Below are positions 59,668-64,000 of a stretch of DNA of 64,000 nt, in pieces (position 1 is the first letter of the stretch; every line of letters begins with the position of its first letter). Source of the DNA: Actinophytocola sp. (lineage in GTDB: Bacteria; Actinomycetota; Actinomycetes; Mycobacteriales; Pseudonocardiaceae); assembly GCA_009377395.1 (NCBI GenBank), contig WHUB01000005.1, positions 1,768-65,767 of the forward strand, in the 5' to 3' direction. Position numbers and translations under genes: made by a program. The notes below the pieces were generated by a model. That model saw only the letters and a program-made list of their open reading frames with translations, was not told where the DNA came from and did not search any database.

Positions 59668-59773
59668 ACGTCGGTTGCGGTTGGGGCGAAATGCGCGCAC
59701 GAACGTGCCGCCGGGTGTTGAATCCGGGTGTCGAATCAGATCGAGGAGCGAGGTTCGCCGGTATGGAGGCCAG

Positions 59774-60529
59774 ATGACAGAGGCGGCGTCGACCGGGCCG
59801 ATGATCAAGGTCACCGACGTGAACAAGTTCTTCGGTGACCTGCACGTGCTCAAGGACATCGACTTCGAGGTGCCGCGCGGTCAGGTCGTCGTCGTGCTCG
59901 GACCCTCGGGCTCGGGCAAGTCGACGCTGTGCCGCGCCATCAACCGCCTCGAACCGATCGACACGGGCACGATCGAGGTGGACGGCAGGCAGATGCCCAA
60001 GGAGGGCAACGCGCTCGCCGCGCTGCGCGCCGACGTCGGCATGGTGTTTCAGCAGTTCAACCTGTTCGCGCACAAGACGATCATCGACAACGTGATGCTC
60101 GCGCCGGTCAAGGTGCGCAAGCTGAAGAAGACCGAGGCGCACAACACGGCGATGAAGTTGCTCGACCGGGTCGGCATCGCCAACCAGGCGCAGAAGTATC
60201 CCGCGCAGCTCTCCGGCGGGCAGCAGCAGCGCGCTGCGATCGCCAGGGCACTGGCCATGGCGCCCAAGGTGATGATGTTCGACGAACCGACATCGGCACT
60301 CGATCCCGAGATGGTGCAAGAGGTTCTGGACGTCATGACCGACCTCGCGAAGGAGGGCATGACCATGTTCGTCATCACCCACGAGATGGGTTTCGCGCGG
60401 CGAGCCGCGCACCGGGTCATGTTCATGTCCGATGGTGAGATCGTCGAGGACACCACGCCGGACGACTTCTTCACGAACCCGAAGTCGGACCGCGCGAAGG
60501 ACTTCCTGAGCAAGATCCTCACCCATTAG
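59774..60529 (+). CDS. gluA: Glutamate ABC transporter ATP-binding protein
   Basis: [53 protein letters not shown]...[40 protein letters not shown]. Confidence 0.95.
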   Translation: MTEAASTGPMIKVTDVNKFFGDLHVLKDIDFEVPRGQVVVVLGPSGSGKSTLCRAINRLEPIDTGTIEVDGRQMPKEGNALAALRADVGMVFQQFNLFAHKTIIDNVMLAPVKVRKLKKTEAHNTAMKLLDRVGIANQAQKYPAQLSGGQQQRAAIARALAMAPKVMMFDEPTSALDPEMVQEVLDVMTDLAKEGMTMFVITHEMGFARRAAHRVMFMSDGEIVEDTTPDDFFTNPKSDRAKDFLSKILTH

Positions 60530-60593
60530 GAGTCCATGACAGGCGGCCGCACTCCTGGCCGGCTGATGGTAGATCGGAAGGGAACAGAAGAAA

Positions 60594-61460
60594 ATGCGAA
60601 TTGGTCGAGTTCTGCGGGCAGGTGCGGTCGTTGCCGCGACCGGCCTGATCCTCGCCGGCTGCGGCGGCGGCGACGGTGGCGCGGGCGGCGACGAGGCGCA
60701 GGTCGCCGCGGACGCCTGCCCCGGCGGCGGCGGCAAGACGGTCACGATCGGCACGAAGTACGACCAGCCCGGTCTCGGCCTGAAGACGCCGGACGGCTTG
60801 GACGGCTTCGACGTCGCCGTGGGCTGCTACATCGCCAAGGACATCTGGGGCGAGGACGTCAACGTCAAGTGGCGCGAGGCCCCCTCGGAAGAGCGGGAGA
60901 ACCTCATCAAGAACGGTGACGTCGACCTGGTCACCGCCACGTACACCATCGACGCGGAGCGCGACAAGATCGTCGACTTCGCGGGTCCGTACCTGATGGC
61001 GCACCAGGACCTGATGGTGCGCAAGGACTACAACGAGATCAAGACCGAGGCCGACCTCAAGGACTCCGACCTCAAGCTGTGCTCGGTCACCGGGTCCACC
61101 TCGGCGCAGAACGTCAAGCAGGACTTCGCCCCGCAGGCCAACCTGGTCGAGTATGGCGGCTACTCGGAGTGCATGACCGGGCTGCAGAGCGGCGCGGTCG
61201 ACGCGGTCACCACCGACAACTCGATCCTGGCCGGGTTCGCCTCCGACCCGCGCTATCAGGGCATGTTCAAGCTGCTCGGCTTCAACCTCTCCGACGAGCC
61301 GTACGGTGTCGGCCTCAAGGAGGGTGACACCGAGCTGCGCAACAAGGTCAACGAGGCCATCAAGCACATGATCGAGGACGGCTCGTGGCAGGAGTTCTTC
61401 GACGCCCACCTCGGGGAGAGCAACTTCCAGGCCGACCCGCCCAAGATCACCGAGAAGTAG
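60594..61460 (+). CDS. gluB: Glutamate ABC transporter substrate-binding lipoprotein
   Basis: Lipobox LILAGCGG; SBP3-type ENLIKNGDVDLVTATYTIDAERDKIVDFAGPYLMAHQDLMV. Confidence 0.95.
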   Translation: MRIGRVLRAGAVVAATGLILAGCGGGDGGAGGDEAQVAADACPGGGGKTVTIGTKYDQPGLGLKTPDGLDGFDVAVGCYIAKDIWGEDVNVKWREAPSEERENLIKNGDVDLVTATYTIDAERDKIVDFAGPYLMAHQDLMVRKDYNEIKTEADLKDSDLKLCSVTGSTSAQNVKQDFAPQANLVEYGGYSECMTGLQSGAVDAVTTDNSILAGFASDPRYQGMFKLLGFNLSDEPYGVGLKEGDTELRNKVNEAIKHMIEDGSWQEFFDAHLGESNFQADPPKITEK

Positions 61461-61535
61461 GTCGACGGCAGTGAGTGGGTGGCGCGCCGAGCACTGGGCG
61501 CGCCACCCACTCCCCGATTTGGTGAAGGTACGAGA

Positions 61536-62216
61536 GTGATCGAGGAGCTAGCCACGCTGTTCGAGGAGTACCGCATCCTCGGCGCGTTCTGGGTGACCGT
61601 CCAGCTGACCGTGCTCTCGGCGATCGGCTCGCTGATCTGGGGCACCGTCCTCGTCGCGATGCGGGTCAGCCCGGTGCCGGTGATGCGCTGGTTCGGCACC
61701 GCCTACATCAACGTCGTCCGCAACACCCCGCTCACGGTGATCATCGTGGCGACCTCGCTCGGGCTGTGGCAGACCATGGGCGTCACGATGGGCGCCGAGC
61801 GGTTCGACACAATCGGCTTCCGGCTCGCCGTGCTCGGCTTCATCGCCTACACCGCGTGCTTCGTGTGCGAGTCGCTGCGGTCCGGCATCAACACCGTCCA
61901 GGTAGGACAGTCCGAGGCGGCGCGGGCGCTCGGTCTGGGATTCGCGCAGGTGCTCGGCCACATCGTGCTGCCGCAGGCGTTCCGGTCGGTGATCGGACCG
62001 CTGGCGAGCGTGATGATCGCGCTCACCAAGAACACCACGATCGCGGCGGCCATCGGCGTCGGCGAGGCCGCGCTGCTGATGAAGGAAATGATCGAGAACG
62101 AGGCGGACCTGTTGTTCCTCATCACCGGGATCTTCGCGCTCGGCTTCGTGTGCCTGACGCTGCCCACCGGGCTGATTCTCGGCTGGATCTCCAACAGGGT
62201 GGCGGTGAAGCGATGA
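61536..62216 (+). CDS. gluC: Glutamate ABC transporter permease
   Basis: VIEELATLFEEYRILGAFWVTVQLTVLSAIGSLIWGTVLVAMR...SEAARALGLGFAQVLGHIVLPQAFRSVIGPLASVMIALTKNT. Confidence 0.94.
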   Translation: MIEELATLFEEYRILGAFWVTVQLTVLSAIGSLIWGTVLVAMRVSPVPVMRWFGTAYINVVRNTPLTVIIVATSLGLWQTMGVTMGAERFDTIGFRLAVLGFIAYTACFVCESLRSGINTVQVGQSEAARALGLGFAQVLGHIVLPQAFRSVIGPLASVMIALTKNTTIAAAIGVGEAALLMKEMIENEADLLFLITGIFALGFVCLTLPTGLILGWISNRVAVKR

Positions 62217-63109
62217 GTTCTGCGGTTCTGTACGACACCCCCGGCCCGAAGGCGAAGGCGCGCAACGTCCTCTACGCCGTGCTGTTCCTTGTGCTGCTCG
62301 CGCTGCTGGTGTGGTGGGTGCTCAACGCGATGGCCGAGAAGGGGCAGCTCTCTTGGCTGAGGTGGCAGCCCTACCTCGGCGGAACCGAGGCCTGGGAGAC
62401 CTATCTGCTGCCGGGCTTGCAGAACACCGCGAAGGCCGCGGGGCTGTCGATCCTGATCGCGCTGCCGATCGGGGCGTTCTTCGGCATCGCCCGGCTGTCG
62501 GACCACCGGTGGATCAGCTGGCCGGCCAGCGTGGTCGTGGAGTTCTTCCGCGCGGTGCCGGTGCTGATCCTGATGCTCTCGGCGAACGTGGCGTACTCGC
62601 AGTTCGCCGACTTCCCCACCGACACCCGGTATTTGTACGCCGTGGTGACCGGCCTGGTGCTCTACAACGGCTCGGTGCTCGCCGAGGTGGTGCGCGCGGG
62701 CATCCTGTCGATTCCCCGCGGTCAGAGCGAGGCGGCGCTGGCGGTCGGGATGCGCAAGGGCCAGCTGATGACCAACGTGCTGTTGCCGCAGGCGGTGACC
62801 GCCATGCTGCCCGCCATCGTCAGTCAGCTCGTCGTGATCGTGAAGGACACCGCGATCGGCGGCGCTGTGCTCGGCTTCCCCGAGCTGATCAACAGCGTCC
62901 GGCCGGCGGCGGCGTACTACTTCAACGTCATCCCGACCCTGATCGTCGTCGCGGCGATCTACATCGCGGTTAACTTCGTGCTCACCTCGTTCGCGAGCTG
63001 GCTGGAGAAGTGGTTGCGCACCCGCAAACGCGGCACGTCGGTCGTCGCCGGCGACATGATCGAGGAGCAGGCGCCCGGCATGCGGTTCGGCGGCGGCGGA
63101 GGGATCTGA
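62213..63109 (+). CDS. gluD: Glutamate ABC transporter permease
   Basis: TYLLPGLQNTAKAAGLSILIALPIGAFFGIARLSDH...VVEFFRAVPVLILML...QSEAALAVGMRKGQLMTNVLLPQAVTAMLPAIVSQLVVIVKDTAIGG. Confidence 0.94.
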   Translation: MSSAVLYDTPGPKAKARNVLYAVLFLVLLALLVWWVLNAMAEKGQLSWLRWQPYLGGTEAWETYLLPGLQNTAKAAGLSILIALPIGAFFGIARLSDHRWISWPASVVVEFFRAVPVLILMLSANVAYSQFADFPTDTRYLYAVVTGLVLYNGSVLAEVVRAGILSIPRGQSEAALAVGMRKGQLMTNVLLPQAVTAMLPAIVSQLVVIVKDTAIGGAVLGFPELINSVRPAAAYYFNVIPTLIVVAAIYIAVNFVLTSFASWLEKWLRTRKRGTSVVAGDMIEEQAPGMRFGGGGGI

Positions 63110-63117
63110 CAGACACG

Positions 63118-63152
63118 AACGGCCCGGTCGCCAACATGGCGACCGGGCCGTT
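63118..63152. terminator. Bidirectional intrinsic terminator between gluD and sdhB
   Basis: Perfect 15-bp stem AACGGCCCGGTCGCC-AACAT-GGCGACCGGGCCGTT between convergent genes. Confidence 0.9.
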
Positions 63153-63163
63153 GCTCGCTATGC

Positions 63164-63916
63164 CTATTTGCCGCGCTTGAACAGCTTGTTGCCGAGCCAC
63201 ACCACCGGGTCGTAGCGGCGACCGGCGACGCGCTCCTTCATCGGGATCAGCGCGTTGTCGGTGATCTTGATGTTCTCCGGGCACACCTCGGTGCAGCACT
63301 TGGTGATGTTGCAGTAGCCGAGACCGTGGTCGTCCTGCGCGGTGTCGCGCCGGTCGGCGGTGTCGAGCGGGTGCATCTCCAGCTCGGCGATCCGCATCAG
63401 GAACCGCGGCCCGGAGAAGTTGAGCTTGTTCTCCTCGTGGTCACGCACCACGTGGCAGGTGTCCTGGCACAGGAAGCACTCGATGCACTTGCGGAACTCC
63501 TGCGAGCGCTGCACGTCGACCTGCTGCATCCGGTACTCCCCCGGCGCCAGGTCCTTGGGCGGAGTGAACGCCTGCACCTCTCGTGCCTTCTCGTAGTTGT
63601 AGGACACGTCGGTGACGAGGTCACGCACGATCGAGAACGCCCGCATCGGCGTGACGGTGATGACCTCGTCCGTGTCGAACAGCGACATCCGGGTCATGCA
63701 CAGCAGCCGGGGCCTGCCGTTGACCTCTGCCGAGCATGAGCCGCACTTGCCGGCCTTGCAGTTCCAGCGCACCGCCAGATCGGGCGCCTGGGTGGCCTGC
63801 AGCCGGTGGATGATGTCGAGCACGACCTCGCCCTCGTTGACCTCGACCTCGAAGTCTTCCAGCGAGCCGCCGTCCGAATCGCCGCGCCATACCCGGAATT
63901 GGCCCTTGTAGCTCAT
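63164..63916 (-). CDS. sdhB: Succinate dehydrogenase/fumarate reductase iron-sulfur subunit
   Basis: WNCKAGKCGSCSAEVNGRPRLLCMTRM (2Fe-2S)...CIECFLCQDTCHVVRDHEENKLNFSGPRFLMRIAELEMHP...CNITKCCTEVCPENIKITDNALIPMKER. Confidence 0.93.
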   Translation of the reverse strand: MSYKGQFRVWRGDSDGGSLEDFEVEVNEGEVVLDIIHRLQATQAPDLAVRWNCKAGKCGSCSAEVNGRPRLLCMTRMSLFDTDEVITVTPMRAFSIVRDLVTDVSYNYEKAREVQAFTPPKDLAPGEYRMQQVDVQRSQEFRKCIECFLCQDTCHVVRDHEENKLNFSGPRFLMRIAELEMHPLDTADRRDTAQDDHGLGYCNITKCCTEVCPENIKITDNALIPMKERVAGRRYDPVVWLGNKLFKRGK

Positions 63917-64000
63917 GCCCTGTCTCCCTCGGTGGCGGGGTGTGTGGTCAGCTCCGCCTCCGTGTAGTACTTCTCCAGTTCGGACAGTTCGAACAGCTCG

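Overview
High-GC actinomycete chromosome segment, Pseudonocardiaceae-like by gene content and order (inference, no database search run). It is mostly conserved housekeeping DNA. From left to right: partial lspA; an NhaP-type antiporter; ileS with an Ile T-box leader; a RibD/DHFR-like protein; a DUF222/13E12-type HNH nuclease; wag31(divIVA)-yggT-sepF-yggS-pgeF-ftsZ-ftsQ-murC-murG-ftsW-murD-mraY-murF-murE running directly into pfkA; a class I DAHP synthase; RNase AS; an acyltransferase; a sigB-like sigma factor; class I fumarase; an M23 peptidase; a Pat-like GNAT/acyl-CoA synthetase plus an AcuC-like deacetylase; rhodanese; IdeR/DtxR; galE; nrdR-nrdJ with an intein; a LysM (ChiZ/DivS-like) gene divergent from lexA; hflX-dapF-miaA-DUF349-miaB; gluABCD; and sdhB. 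No tRNA, rRNA, CRISPR or IS element was seen. The strongest unlisted signals are: (1) a 21-aa leader peptide MRRYFWF... upstream of the DAHP synthase, with mutually exclusive RNA stems, i.e. a candidate aromatic-amino-acid attenuator absent from the ORF track; (2) four LexA/SOS-box-like sites (each 11/12 to TCGAAC-N4-GTTCGA) at the HNH nuclease, the sigma factor, the LysM gene and lexA; (3) a dcw cluster broken upstream of murE, with pfkA in place of mraZ/rsmH/ftsL/ftsI; (4) an intein in NrdJ whose +1 residue appears to be a redox-active catalytic cysteine.
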